7,588 bases of DNA. Source: JASFQI01 sp050115555. GTDB lineage: Bacteria; Desulfobacterota; DSM-4660; Desulfatiglandales; HGW-15. Positions within the stretch are counted from its first letter, which is position 1. Each line of letters starts with the position of its first letter. Under the pieces are notes generated by a model that was not told the origin of the DNA, did not search any database, and saw only the letters and a program-made list of their open reading frames with translations. The stretch is taken from NCBI GenBank assembly GCA_050115555.1, contig JASFQI010000238.1:1-7588 (forward strand), read 5' to 3'. The translations under genes and the position numbers were made by a program. Shown here piece after piece: positions 1 to 6,464 of the stretch.

Positions 1-561
1 CGCCTGGCCCGTAAAACCCTTTCCAACTTCCGGGACGGGCAGATCGTGGTGGCGCCTTCCGGCTCCTGTGTCCGCATGATCCGTCATCATTACCAGGAGC
101 TGTTTCAGGGAGACCCGGTCTGGGAAGAACGGGCACAGGAGCTCGCCGGACGTGTATATGAACTCTCCGAGTTCCTGGTCCGCGTCCTGGGTTGCGAGGA
201 CCTAGGGGCGTCCTTTCCCGAAAAGGTCACATTTCACGACTCCTGTCAGGTGCGGCGCGGGCTGGGCATCTTCAAGGAACCCCGGGCGCTCCTGGGTCGC
301 GTGAAAGGGCTCGAGCTCGTCGAGATGAACCGTCCCGGGGAGTGTTGCGGTTTCGGCGGCGTTTTCAGCGCCAAGTTCCCGCACATCGCAGAGGCCATTG
401 TCATGGACAAAATTCAAGACGCCGTGAGCACCGGTGCGGGGATTGTCTCCGGCTGCGAAATCAGCTGTCTGCTCCACATCGAGCGTCACGCCCGCGCGAC
501 GGGCGCACCCATCCGTACCCTTCACCTCGCGGAGATCCTGGCGAGCGGCCTGGGATCATGA
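1..561 (+). CDS. lutA: LutA, lactate utilisation iron-sulfur subunit (3' part, 5' end cut by window)
   Basis: Cysteine-rich CCG-domain subunit of the LutABC complex, which oxidises L-lactate to pyruvate in the cytoplasm or at the membrane face (family knowledge). The reading frame is open from base 1, so the gene starts outside the window; 186 residues are visible of about 240 usual for LutA, so roughly 50 are missing. Seen in the visible part: the APSGSC motif (Cys 23) closing the first cysteine cluster, then FHDSC (Cys 82), ECCGFGG (Cys 115 and 116) and SGCEISC (Cys 152 and 156), the ligand set of the second CCG domain. The GTG at position 46 is internal to conserved sequence and is not the start. 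The gene ends 40 bases before lutB, and the three lut genes are co-directional. GlcF- or HdrB-type CCG proteins are the alternative, but size and the lutB/lutC neighbours decide for LutA. Confidence 0.93.
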   Translation, partial: RLARKTLSNFRDGQIVVAPSGSCVRMIRHHYQELFQGDPVWEERAQELAGRVYELSEFLVRVLGCEDLGASFPEKVTFHDSCQVRRGLGIFKEPRALLGRVKGLELVEMNRPGECCGFGGVFSAKFPHIAEAIVMDKIQDAVSTGAGIVSGCEISCLLHIERHARATGAPIRTLHLAEILASGLGS

Positions 562-601
562 AGACCCGGACAAGAGAGGATGCTGAAAAGGAAGCCTTTC
601 C

Positions 602-2008
602 ATGGAACCACGCTGTGAGCAATTCCTGAACACAAGCCGAAAGGCCCTCCAGGACCCTCATCTCCAGGAGGCACTTCGGAGCATCGATGCAAACCTTCGC
701 TCCATGCGCAATGCTGCATTTCAGGAGCTCCCGAATGCGGAGGAGCTTCGGGAGCAGGCCCGAATCATCCGCGATCACACGCTCGAGCACCTGGATCGAT
801 ACCTGGAGCAGCTCGAGGACCGCGTAATGCAACTGGGCGGCACGGTTCACTGGGCAGAGGATGCCGCTGCGGCCCGGCGGATCGTGGAGCGACTCGCCGC
901 CGACCGGGGGGTGCGCACCGTGGTCAAGGGCAAGTCCATGGTTTCGGAGGAGATCGGCCTGAATGAAGGGCTGGTCGCACGTGGCGTGGAAGTGGTGGAG
1001 ACCGACTTGGGCGAGTACATCATTCAGCTCGCCTGCGAACCCCCCTCCCACATCGTGGGCCCGGCCATTCACAAAACCAAGGACCAGATCGCCCGACTCT
1101 TCTGTGAGGCCCTTGACGCCCCTCTCATGGAAGATCCCAAAAAAATGGCCCTCTTTGCGCGCCGCAAGCTCCGGGAGCGATTTCTTTCCGCGGATATGGG
1201 CGTAACCGGTGCAAACTTCCTTGTGGCCTCTTCCGGTGCCCTGGTGCTCCTGGAGAACGAGGGCAACATCCGCATGAGCACCACCCTCCCGCGTATTCAC
1301 GTGGCCGTGACCGGCATCGAGAAGGTGGTTCCCACGTGGGAGGATCTCTCCGTCCTCCTCAAGCTCCTGCCCAGGAGCGCCACGGGCCAGAAGCTCTCCT
1401 CGTACGTGTCCCTGTTTCTCGGACCGCGGCGACCCGGAGAGCCTGACGGAGCGGACGAGTTTCATCTGGTCCTGGTGGACAACGGGCGCAGTCGCATTCT
1501 GGCGGACAAGGCGTTCCGGGAAAGCCTGCGTTGCATTCGATGCGGCGCCTGCCTGAACACCTGTCCCGTGTACCTGAAGATCGGTGGACACGCCTATGGC
1601 TGGGTCTACTCCGGGCCCGTCGGATCCATACTCACACCTCAGCTTCTCAAGGACCGGCGGTGCACATCCACCCTGCCCTTTGCCAGCACGCTTTGCGGGG
1701 CATGCGCCGATGTCTGCCCCGTGAAGATCGACATCCCTCGCATCCTGGCAGAGCTCCGCAGCCGGTTTGCAGAGGACCCGGAATGGGGTCCGGCCCCGCT
1801 GAGCGAGCATGGACTCTTTCGCCTGGCCGGGACTGTCCTGTCCGACCGTCTTCTTTACGAAGGCGCGGGAAGCATTGCGCGCACTCTGTACCCGCTGATC
1901 CGCCGCACGGGACCGGCCGACACATTTCCGCCCCCTGCTTCCCGGCCGTTTCGCCGTTCCCACAAACAGAAAAGCCGCAAGGGGCGAAAGGATGCACACC
2001 GTGGGTGA
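602..2008 (+). CDS. lutB: LutB, lactate utilisation ferredoxin-like/LUD-domain subunit
   Basis: Iron-sulfur electron-transfer subunit of the L-lactate oxidation complex LutABC. At 468 residues it has the usual length of the family. An N-terminal LUD (DUF162) domain spans about residues 70-300, including the VVKGKSMVSEEIGLN region and the GVTGANFLVASSGALVLLENEGN stretch in two parts. A bacterial-ferredoxin-like domain follows with two 4Fe-4S motifs: CIRCGACLNTCPVY (Cys 311, 314, 317, 321) and CGACADVCPVKIDIP (Cys 365, 368, 372), with an extra Cys at 354. The ATG at 602 is preceded by AAGGAAG at 588-594, 7 bases upstream, which supports this start. The C-terminal 40 residues are proline- and then lysine/arginine-rich, look disordered, and overlap the start of lutC by 17 bases in another frame. 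Translational coupling with lutC is likely (inference). Confidence 0.95.
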   Translation: MEPRCEQFLNTSRKALQDPHLQEALRSIDANLRSMRNAAFQELPNAEELREQARIIRDHTLEHLDRYLEQLEDRVMQLGGTVHWAEDAAAARRIVERLAADRGVRTVVKGKSMVSEEIGLNEGLVARGVEVVETDLGEYIIQLACEPPSHIVGPAIHKTKDQIARLFCEALDAPLMEDPKKMALFARRKLRERFLSADMGVTGANFLVASSGALVLLENEGNIRMSTTLPRIHVAVTGIEKVVPTWEDLSVLLKLLPRSATGQKLSSYVSLFLGPRRPGEPDGADEFHLVLVDNGRSRILADKAFRESLRCIRCGACLNTCPVYLKIGGHAYGWVYSGPVGSILTPQLLKDRRCTSTLPFASTLCGACADVCPVKIDIPRILAELRSRFAEDPEWGPAPLSEHGLFRLAGTVLSDRLLYEGAGSIARTLYPLIRRTGPADTFPPPASRPFRRSHKQKSRKGRKDAHRG

Positions 2009-2720
2009 TCGGGAACGCATTCTGGCCCGCGTACGAGAGGGCCTCGAGCGGGACCGCGGAAGAGATCCGGGGAAGGGGGCGTCGCCCAGGCCGGCGTCAA
2101 TGCGGCCCGCTGCGCCAGCGCCGGCCCGCGAAGTCCTGGTGACCCGCTTCTGTGAGTCGTGCGAGCGCGAGTCCGTGGAGGTTCACACGGCTGCTGACGC
2201 CGCGGAAGCAGGCGACCGTCTCATGAGGATCCTGAAGACCTCCGGTGCGGAACGGATCTTTATGTGGATCGATCCGGTCCTGGCGCAGCCGGAAATCGAG
2301 GGCCGCATCCGTACATCGAATGTGGTGGACCTGACCCCCCGGCAGGATCACGTGGACCAGGACACGTTCGAGGCCCTGGCTGCGCGTGCGGATGTGGGAA
2401 TCACCGCAGCGGACTGGGCCCTGGCGGACACAGGAACCCTGGTTCTACTTTCGTCCGCCGGCCACAGTCGTTCGGCTTCGCTTCTTCCACCCGTCCACGT
2501 GGCTGTCGTTCCGGCCTCCCGTATCCTTTCCGGCCTTGAAGACCTCGTGGAAAAGCTTCCTTCGGACGCGCTGGAGGCCTTGCAGCGGGAAAGCCACGTG
2601 ACCCTGATCACCGGGACCAGCAAGACCGCGGACATCGAGCTCAGCCTGGTGCGCGGGGTGCATGGTCCGGGGACGGTCCACGTGATCGTGATCCAGGATA
2701 CCGAGGCATCACAGCCTTGA
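1992..2720 (+). CDS. lutC: LutC, lactate utilisation LUD-domain subunit
   Basis: Third subunit of the LutABC lactate oxidation complex, a single LUD (DUF162) domain without iron-sulfur cysteines of its own. Its biochemical role is less defined than that of LutA and LutB. The 242-residue length matches the family. A variable, arginine/proline-rich N-terminus (about 1-50) precedes the conserved core. Signature stretches are GITAADWALADTGTLVL around residues 135-151, the HSRSASLLPPVHVAVVP block just after it, and ITGTSKTADIELSLVRGVHGPG near residues 205-226. The ATG at 1992 lies inside the end of lutB, and AAGGGG at 1979-1984 stands 7 bases upstream, so the overlapping start is credible. No clear factor-independent terminator (GC-rich stem plus T run) follows the stop. 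Confidence 0.94.
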   Translation: MHTVGDRERILARVREGLERDRGRDPGKGASPRPASMRPAAPAPAREVLVTRFCESCERESVEVHTAADAAEAGDRLMRILKTSGAERIFMWIDPVLAQPEIEGRIRTSNVVDLTPRQDHVDQDTFEALAARADVGITAADWALADTGTLVLLSSAGHSRSASLLPPVHVAVVPASRILSGLEDLVEKLPSDALEALQRESHVTLITGTSKTADIELSLVRGVHGPGTVHVIVIQDTEASQP

Positions 2721-2745
2721 GGCATGAACCCTTGCCGTACACACT

Positions 2746-2764
2746 CAAAATGGTGTACATTTTG
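2746..2764. promoter_or_regulatory. Perfect palindrome, candidate operator
   Basis: CAAAATG, a 5-base centre GTGTA, then CATTTTG: a perfect inverted repeat with 7-base arms. A second inverted repeat overlaps it: GTACAC at 2737-2742 and GTGTAC at 2753-2758. The site lies 26 bases after the lutC stop and 61 bases before the next start. AT-rich arms with a short centre fit a dimeric repressor site (TetR, GntR or MarR type) better than a terminator, since there is no GC stem or T run. A weak promoter (TTGCCG at 2732-2737, TACATT at 2756-2761, spacing 18) would overlap it. The cognate regulator is not in the window. Confidence 0.45.
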
Positions 2765-2824
2765 CATGAACATCCGGAGAAGAAGAGAATCTTTCAAACG
2801 TTCACCCAATCCACTTTACGCTGA

Positions 2825-3316
2825 ATGATGAATACGAAAAGCTTTCAGAATCGCTGTGAGAGTGTCATCTTCGTGGACCAGCTTCCGCCTCTTTCCAAGC
2901 TCAGGCAAAAGGTGGCCGGCTGCTACGACGTCTTCGGGATGTGCCCGGAGGGGGAAATCGTCGGCCTGGATGTGATGGGCCAGGTGAACTGCCTGAGAGC
3001 CGAGCTTCGAGACGGGGTATCCCTGTGCGAGGAGGACGGGGCGCCTTGCCGACTCGAAGCGCAACCCAGTGAGATTCTCGGGGTCATCCACCTGCTGCGC
3101 GACTTCATGGTGTCCAATTTCATCACCAAGGAGGGCGCCCTGGCAGGACCGGGAAAAGAGAATCCCCTGGAAGAAAAGGCATCCCCGGAGGCAGACGAGA
3201 CCTATGTGGCAGAGCCGGATTACGCAGACGAGGATCTGGGCGTGTCCCGCTACCTCTCGGATGAGGAAAAAGCCAGACGTAGGCGGAACGCGCCGAAACA
3301 CCGGAACCCCTGCTAG
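2825..3316 (+). CDS. Hypothetical protein with acidic C-terminal tail
   Basis: A 163-residue protein I do not recognise. Residues 1-102 look folded and include GCYDVFGMCPEGEIVGLDVMGQ (Cys 33 and 40), further cysteines at 11, 56, 68, 75, and a hydrophobic helix-like stretch ILGVIHLLRDFMVSNFI at about 84-100. Residues 105-155 are rich in Glu, Asp, Pro and Ala and look disordered, ending in a short basic run RRRRNAPKHR and a final Cys. There is no signal peptide or membrane helix, so it is probably cytoplasmic. Third codon positions are GC-rich as in the lut genes, which supports this strand over the antisense frame. An in-frame TGA (2822-2824) stands directly before the ATG, so the protein cannot start further upstream. 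No Shine-Dalgarno match is visible. The gene converges on the response regulator gene with 33 bases between them. Confidence 0.7.
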   Translation: MMNTKSFQNRCESVIFVDQLPPLSKLRQKVAGCYDVFGMCPEGEIVGLDVMGQVNCLRAELRDGVSLCEEDGAPCRLEAQPSEILGVIHLLRDFMVSNFITKEGALAGPGKENPLEEKASPEADETYVAEPDYADEDLGVSRYLSDEEKARRRRNAPKHRNPC

Positions 3317-3349
3317 TACACCTCCCAGCCACACCCTACGATATTCGGA

Positions 3350-3730
3350 CTACTTCTCCAGTCCCAGGAGCTGACGGGCCAGTGCAAGCACACGATCCGG
3401 ATCAAACGGTTTGGTCACGTACTCCACGGCCCCGCTGGCCAAACCCTCCTCGCGGTCCGTCTCCTGTCCTTTGGCCGTGAGAAGGACCACGCTCGTATCC
3501 ACAAGCTCCGGACGTTCACGGACCGCCCGGCTCACCTCATAGCCGCTCATGCCGGGCATCATGACATCAAGAAACACGAGGGAAGGCCTCTCCTTTTCGA
3601 TCAGGGCCAGTCCCGCCTCCCCGTCCGGGGCGGAAAGGATCTCCACGCCGGCCTCTTCCTCCAGTTCCTCCAGCGTCTGCTCCAAAAGGGAGCACACGTG
3701 GCGTTCATCATCCACAATGACAATCTTCAT
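3350..3730 (-). CDS. Single-domain CheY-like response regulator
   Basis: A 126-residue receiver domain with no output domain. It should accept phosphate from the histidine kinase encoded directly upstream and act by protein-protein contact (inference). Receiver residues seen: the acidic pair Asp 7/Asp 8 in VDDE, phospho-acceptor Asp 55 in FLDVMMPGMSG, Thr 85 in LLTAKG and Lys 107 in TKPF, so the site is complete. I chose the ATG at 3730 (MKIVIVDDE) because GGAGGA stands 8 bases upstream (3739-3744 on the minus strand) and because receivers normally begin here. A start at 3763 would add 11 unconserved residues. The kinase stop is 37 bases upstream, so the two are almost surely co-transcribed. 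It lacks a DNA-binding domain, so it is not itself a transcription factor. Confidence 0.92.
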   Translation of the reverse strand: MKIVIVDDERHVCSLLEQTLEELEEEAGVEILSAPDGEAGLALIEKERPSLVFLDVMMPGMSGYEVSRAVRERPELVDTSVVLLTAKGQETDREEGLASGAVEYVTKPFDPDRVLALARQLLGLEK

Positions 3731-3738
3731 GACAGGTG

Positions 3739-3744
3739 TCCTCC
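3739..3744 (-). promoter_or_regulatory. Ribosome binding site of the response regulator
   Basis: GGAGGA on the minus strand, 8 bases before the ATG at 3730. It decides the start of the response regulator in favour of the shorter form and lies in the 37-base gap after the kinase stop. Confidence 0.75.
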
Positions 3745-3767
3745 GTTCATTCCCGCTTGTCATTCAA

Positions 3768-5525
3768 TCACTCGAACAACTCCCGGCCCGAATCTCCCGC
3801 CGGCAGAATAAAAACGAACCGGCACCCCCGCCCGATCCTGCTCTCCGCCCGGATGCGACCCCCGTAGTGCTCGACGATCTCCCGACAAATGGCAAGACCC
3901 AAACCCGTCCCCACCGGGCGCCCTTCACGCCCTTCCACCTGATGAAATCGCTCGAACACGCGGTCCAGCTCCTCGGGCGGCATGCCCGGGCCCGTATCCG
4001 ACACCGATACCTCAAGCTCCCCGGTATCTCCCTTGCCTGCACTCACGCGCACCTCTCCGTTTCGGGTGAACTTGAACGCATTGTTCAACAGATTCACGAG
4101 GACCTGGACGATCCTGTCCGGGTCCGCGAAAATCTTCGGCAGCGAGCTCTCCGCTTGTACTTTGAGCATCACATCGGGATTGCGGTCGGACGCACCCTCC
4201 ACCACCTGCACGGCCTGCTCGATGCATGAGCTCAGCCCCACCCACGTGTCCCTCCATTCCATCCGGCCCGATTCGATGCGCGCCAGATCGAGCACCCCGT
4301 TGATGAGCCGGGTGAGTCGTTCCCCTTCCCGCCGGATCACGCCGACATTCGTGCAGATCCGGTCCGCTTTGGCCCTGGCGTTTCCGGATTCGGGAAGCAG
4401 GGGCAGAACCGCGCGTTCGAGGTCGCGAAGAATAATCTGTGAAAAGCCCAGGATCGAGGTGAGCGGAGTTCGAAGCTCGTGGCTCACAGAGGAAAGGAAC
4501 CGGGACTTCAGACGATCCAGCTCCCTGAGCCGATCGTTTGCCTCGGCCAGTTCCTCTGCCTTGAGCGAAAGCTCCCGGGTCCGCTCGTTCACCTGGACTT
4601 CCAGGTTTTCCCGAAGCGCAATGGTCTCGCACACGGAGTCGTTGAAGTGCTCTGCAAACTCCACGAGTTCCTTTTCGTTGCTGCCCAGGTGAAGGAGCTC
4701 CCCACCCCCATGGCTGACACGCCGCGCAGTGCGAAGAATCTCGTCAAACGCGGCCTTGACCGATCGAAAATAGAGGGAGACGAGAACGGCCACAGTGACA
4801 AACGTCGTGATCAGAAAGCCCGAGGTGAGGACCAGCGAGGCCCGGCAGAAGACGAGGAAGTAGACCAGCATGAACATGCTGAAAAAGACAATGGCCACGG
4901 TAAAACCGATCTTTCGTCGCAGGCTGATGCCGTAGACCCCGGGCACAGAGACCCCCTGGCGCGCGATTTCCCTCCGGCACGCGCTGCGAAGCTCCCCGCT
5001 CAAGGCCTCCGTGATCACGTAGCAGAAATAGCAGTAAAGGACACCCGCGATCAGCCCCCCTGCGATCCCCGCGGCCAGATGACGAACGGAGCGGCTGAAC
5101 GCGTACTCCACAGTCACGGAAGAAAGCGTCACCATCAGGGCGATCGCAACGGCCAGGCCCATGTGGTACTGTGGAAACCGTGCAAGGCGCCTCAGGAGGG
5201 CCGTGAGCTCTGAAGGGCTCGTGCTGCCGTTCCTTTGAAAGTGCAGGAAGCCTTGGTTGATTCGACGGGGAAGCGCAAGTCCGGCCCGTATGCCCGCGCG
5301 TTCCAGGACCCCGAGCCCCAAGGAATGGAGGGCGGTACAGAGGAGCAGGGTCCCGGTCAGGGTGGCCCCAAAAGCCCCCATGGTACGTGGGGTAAGGGAT
5401 TCGATGGAGAAGTAGAAGATGAAAAATGCGTAGGAAGCGGCAAAATAGCCGCTCAGGACCACGAAAGGCACGAATGCAAAGCAGTAGGACGTTCTCTCGG
5501 CAATGAAGCGGAATGCACGCAGCAC
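3768..5525 (-). CDS. Membrane-bound sensor histidine kinase, six transmembrane segments
   Basis: A 585-residue sensor kinase. The N-terminal half has six hydrophobic segments at about 14-41, 49-72, 122-141, 149-172, 205-227 and 231-253, with short loops and no large periplasmic domain, so the signal is probably sensed within the membrane or from inside the cell. A HAMP-like linker (about 255-305) and a coiled coil (about 305-345, rich in Glu/Leu/Arg) lead to HisKA with SVSHELRTPL, phosphorylated His 349. The ATPase domain is complete: N box LVNLLNNAFKF (Asn 482), G1 SDTGPGM (Asp 510), F box FERFHQ (524-529), G2 GTGLGLAI (539-546). The start is a GTG; GAGG lies 7 bases upstream (5533-5536, minus strand), and no better start is seen. 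The paired response regulator follows 37 bases downstream. The six-helix-plus-HAMP layout is also known from membrane-bound class III cyclases, and a cyclase remnant lies upstream. Confidence 0.93.
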   Translation of the reverse strand: MLRAFRFIAERTSYCFAFVPFVVLSGYFAASYAFFIFYFSIESLTPRTMGAFGATLTGTLLLCTALHSLGLGVLERAGIRAGLALPRRINQGFLHFQRNGSTSPSELTALLRRLARFPQYHMGLAVAIALMVTLSSVTVEYAFSRSVRHLAAGIAGGLIAGVLYCYFCYVITEALSGELRSACRREIARQGVSVPGVYGISLRRKIGFTVAIVFFSMFMLVYFLVFCRASLVLTSGFLITTFVTVAVLVSLYFRSVKAAFDEILRTARRVSHGGGELLHLGSNEKELVEFAEHFNDSVCETIALRENLEVQVNERTRELSLKAEELAEANDRLRELDRLKSRFLSSVSHELRTPLTSILGFSQIILRDLERAVLPLLPESGNARAKADRICTNVGVIRREGERLTRLINGVLDLARIESGRMEWRDTWVGLSSCIEQAVQVVEGASDRNPDVMLKVQAESSLPKIFADPDRIVQVLVNLLNNAFKFTRNGEVRVSAGKGDTGELEVSVSDTGPGMPPEELDRVFERFHQVEGREGRPVGTGLGLAICREIVEHYGGRIRAESRIGRGCRFVFILPAGDSGRELFE

Positions 5526-5561
5526 AGGCCTTCCTCTTACGTCCCGGTGCGGAGAAGATCC

Positions 5562-5591
5562 AAATCGAAATCGGGATCGCTATCGAAATCG
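5562..5591 (+). repeat. Hexamer array NNATCG, five units
   Basis: Five successive hexamers of the form NNATCG with variable first two bases: AA, AA, GG, CT, AA. The core ATCG is invariant. The 12 bases TATCGAAATCGA (5581-5592) recur as the reverse complement at 5758-5769, linking this array to the second one in inverted orientation. Confidence 0.85.
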
Positions 5592-5695
5592 AAAATGAGC
5601 GGGCACTTATGCATGGATAACCGGATGTTTGCAGACTTTCGATCGGATACGTGGCATGGCTCTACAAGTTGGACCCCATAGCCACAATGCTCACA

Positions 5696-5718
5696 GTCGC
5701 TTGGGCGGGAGAAGCGAC
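5696..5718. repeat. Hairpin, 7-base perfect arms
   Basis: GTCGCTT (5696-5702) and AAGCGAC (5712-5718) around a 9-base G-rich loop. It lies between the two hexamer arrays. No T run follows on either strand, so it is not a standard terminator; it may be part of a larger folded unit made with the flanking arrays. Confidence 0.5.
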
Positions 5719-5758
5719 GCGTGAAGGAAAACCCAGCAGCCTATGGATACAAAGAAAT

Positions 5759-5794
5759 CGATTTCGATACCGATAGCGATAGCGATACCGATAA
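5759..5794 (-). repeat. Hexamer array CGATNN, six units, inverted to the first
   Basis: Six successive hexamers CGATNN with variable last two bases: TT, AC, AG, AG, AC, AA. Read on the minus strand this is NNATCG, the same rule as the array at 5562-5591, so the two arrays face each other across about 167 bases. It begins about 33 bases past the cyclase stop. Confidence 0.85.
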
Positions 5795-5827
5795 AGGCTA
5801 CTTCCACCAAGGAGTTGTACCGGACTC

Positions 5828-6307
5828 TCATTCTTCCCGCCTATGGTCTGTAACATTCTCCCCATATAAAACTTCGTAGGTCTCCACGGGCTTTTGCTTT
5901 CCCTTGACCCGAATCGGCCCCATGGGGCGGAATGAGAAGACATCCCTCCCGGCCTCATACACGGTCCGGCTCACGAGGATCTGTCCTCCTTTGGCCTCGG
6001 CCTGAAGCCTGGAGGCGACGTTCACCTCGTCCCCGATGGCCGTGTAGTCCATGTGACGCGGAGATCCTATATTCCCCACCACGACGCGCCCCGCGCTCAC
6101 CCCCACCCCCGTGTGAAAGTGGGCTCGAATCCAGGCGTCATCCAGGGATTGCAGTCGCTTCTGCATGTGCACGGCCGCGCGAATCGCAGCGGTCTCGGCA
6201 TTTTCCATGTGGACGGGCGCGCCGAACAGAGCCACGATCATGTCGCCCACGAACTTGTTCACCGTGCCCCGGCTTCGAAAAATCTCCTCGACCATAGCCG
6301 TGAAGTA
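5828..6307 (-). pseudogene. Adenylate/guanylate cyclase, C-terminal half, truncated at element junction
   Basis: C-terminal part of a class III nucleotide cyclase catalytic domain, which makes cAMP or cGMP from NTP. Family match begins at YFTAMVEEIF (codons from 6307 down) and continues through GTVNKFVGDMIVALFGAP (second metal-binding Asp), the HTGVGVSAGRVVVGNIGS block, and MDYTAIGDEVNVASRLQ with the Asn and Arg that stabilise the transition state, to the usual VKGKQKPVETYEV end. Missing are the first half of the catalytic domain, with the first metal-binding Asp, and any sensor domain. Before 6307 the frame reads unrelated residues and reaches a TAA at 6329-6331 with no ATG between; the first ATG is internal (6295) and has no ribosome site. 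As it stands the fragment cannot be active. The frame itself is intact with no later stops, which suggests a recent break or an assembly join. The normal gene probably preceded the kinase gene. Confidence 0.85.
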
Positions 6308-6334
6308 AATATTGAGATAAAACGAATATATTAA

Positions 6335-6368
6335 ACTATATCTTATTGTTTATACTAATTAATATAGT
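6335..6368. repeat. AT-rich inverted repeat near the element end
   Basis: ACTATAT (6335-6341) and ATATAGT (6362-6368) form perfect 7-base arms 20 bases apart, in the most AT-rich part of the window, 28 bases inside the junction. It could be an arm-type or core-type recombinase site or a regulator site, but in such AT-rich sequence chance pairing is also plausible. Confidence 0.35.
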
Positions 6369-6389
6369 AAATATACCCCTTACACATAT

Positions 6390-6419
6390 TTGACACAGTT
6401 TGAGAAAATGTGATATTAG
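6390..6419 (+). promoter_or_regulatory. Sigma-70-type promoter of the integrase gene
   Basis: A perfect TTGACA box (6390-6395), an 18-base spacer, and TATTAG (6414-6419) preceded by TGA, which gives an extended -10 (TGN) element. GATATT at 6412-6417 with spacing 16 is an alternative -10. Transcription would start near 6426, leaving a leader of about 40 bases before the integrase ATG. Confidence 0.6.
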
Positions 6420-6464
6420 GGAATGGATAGAATAGATTTTGTCCTTATCCGGGGAGAAATCAAA

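Larger units (their letters stand above)
5526..5827. other. Non-coding gap with inverted hexamer arrays
   Basis: About 300 bases between the cyclase stop and the kinase start, both on the minus strand. It holds two hexamer arrays in opposite orientation, a 7-base-arm hairpin between them, and the kinase ribosome binding site. Short open frames across it read repeated Tyr-Arg or Ser-Lys from the hexamers and are not genes. I see no convincing sigma-70 or sigma-54 promoter for the kinase. Confidence 0.7.

Noticed and set aside
461..2020. 519-residue open frame on the minus strand
   Set aside because: It lies wholly opposite lutA and lutB, which have clear family motifs. Its translation shows no recognisable domain, and long antisense frames are expected in GC-rich coding DNA.
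2737..2764. Terminator after lutC
   Set aside because: The stems are AT-rich and short, and no run of T follows; an operator fits better.
2816..3334. 172-residue open frame on the minus strand opposite the unknown gene
   Set aside because: Third-position G/C bias favours the plus-strand frame, and the minus-strand translation looks like an antisense product with no motif.
4479..5681. Plus-strand open frames opposite the kinase
   Set aside because: The kinase has complete catalytic motifs on the minus strand; these frames are highly charged, without domains, and are antisense shadows.
5696..5718. Terminator between cyclase and kinase
   Set aside because: The stem is perfect but no T run follows on either strand.
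5562..5794. Possible CRISPR array
   Set aside because: The units are contiguous hexamers without spacers of constant length, and no cas genes are present.
5662..5958. Minus-strand open frame with a Tyr-Arg repeat
   Set aside because: The repeat is just the hexamer array translated; the frame overlaps the end of the cyclase in another frame and has no other coding sign.
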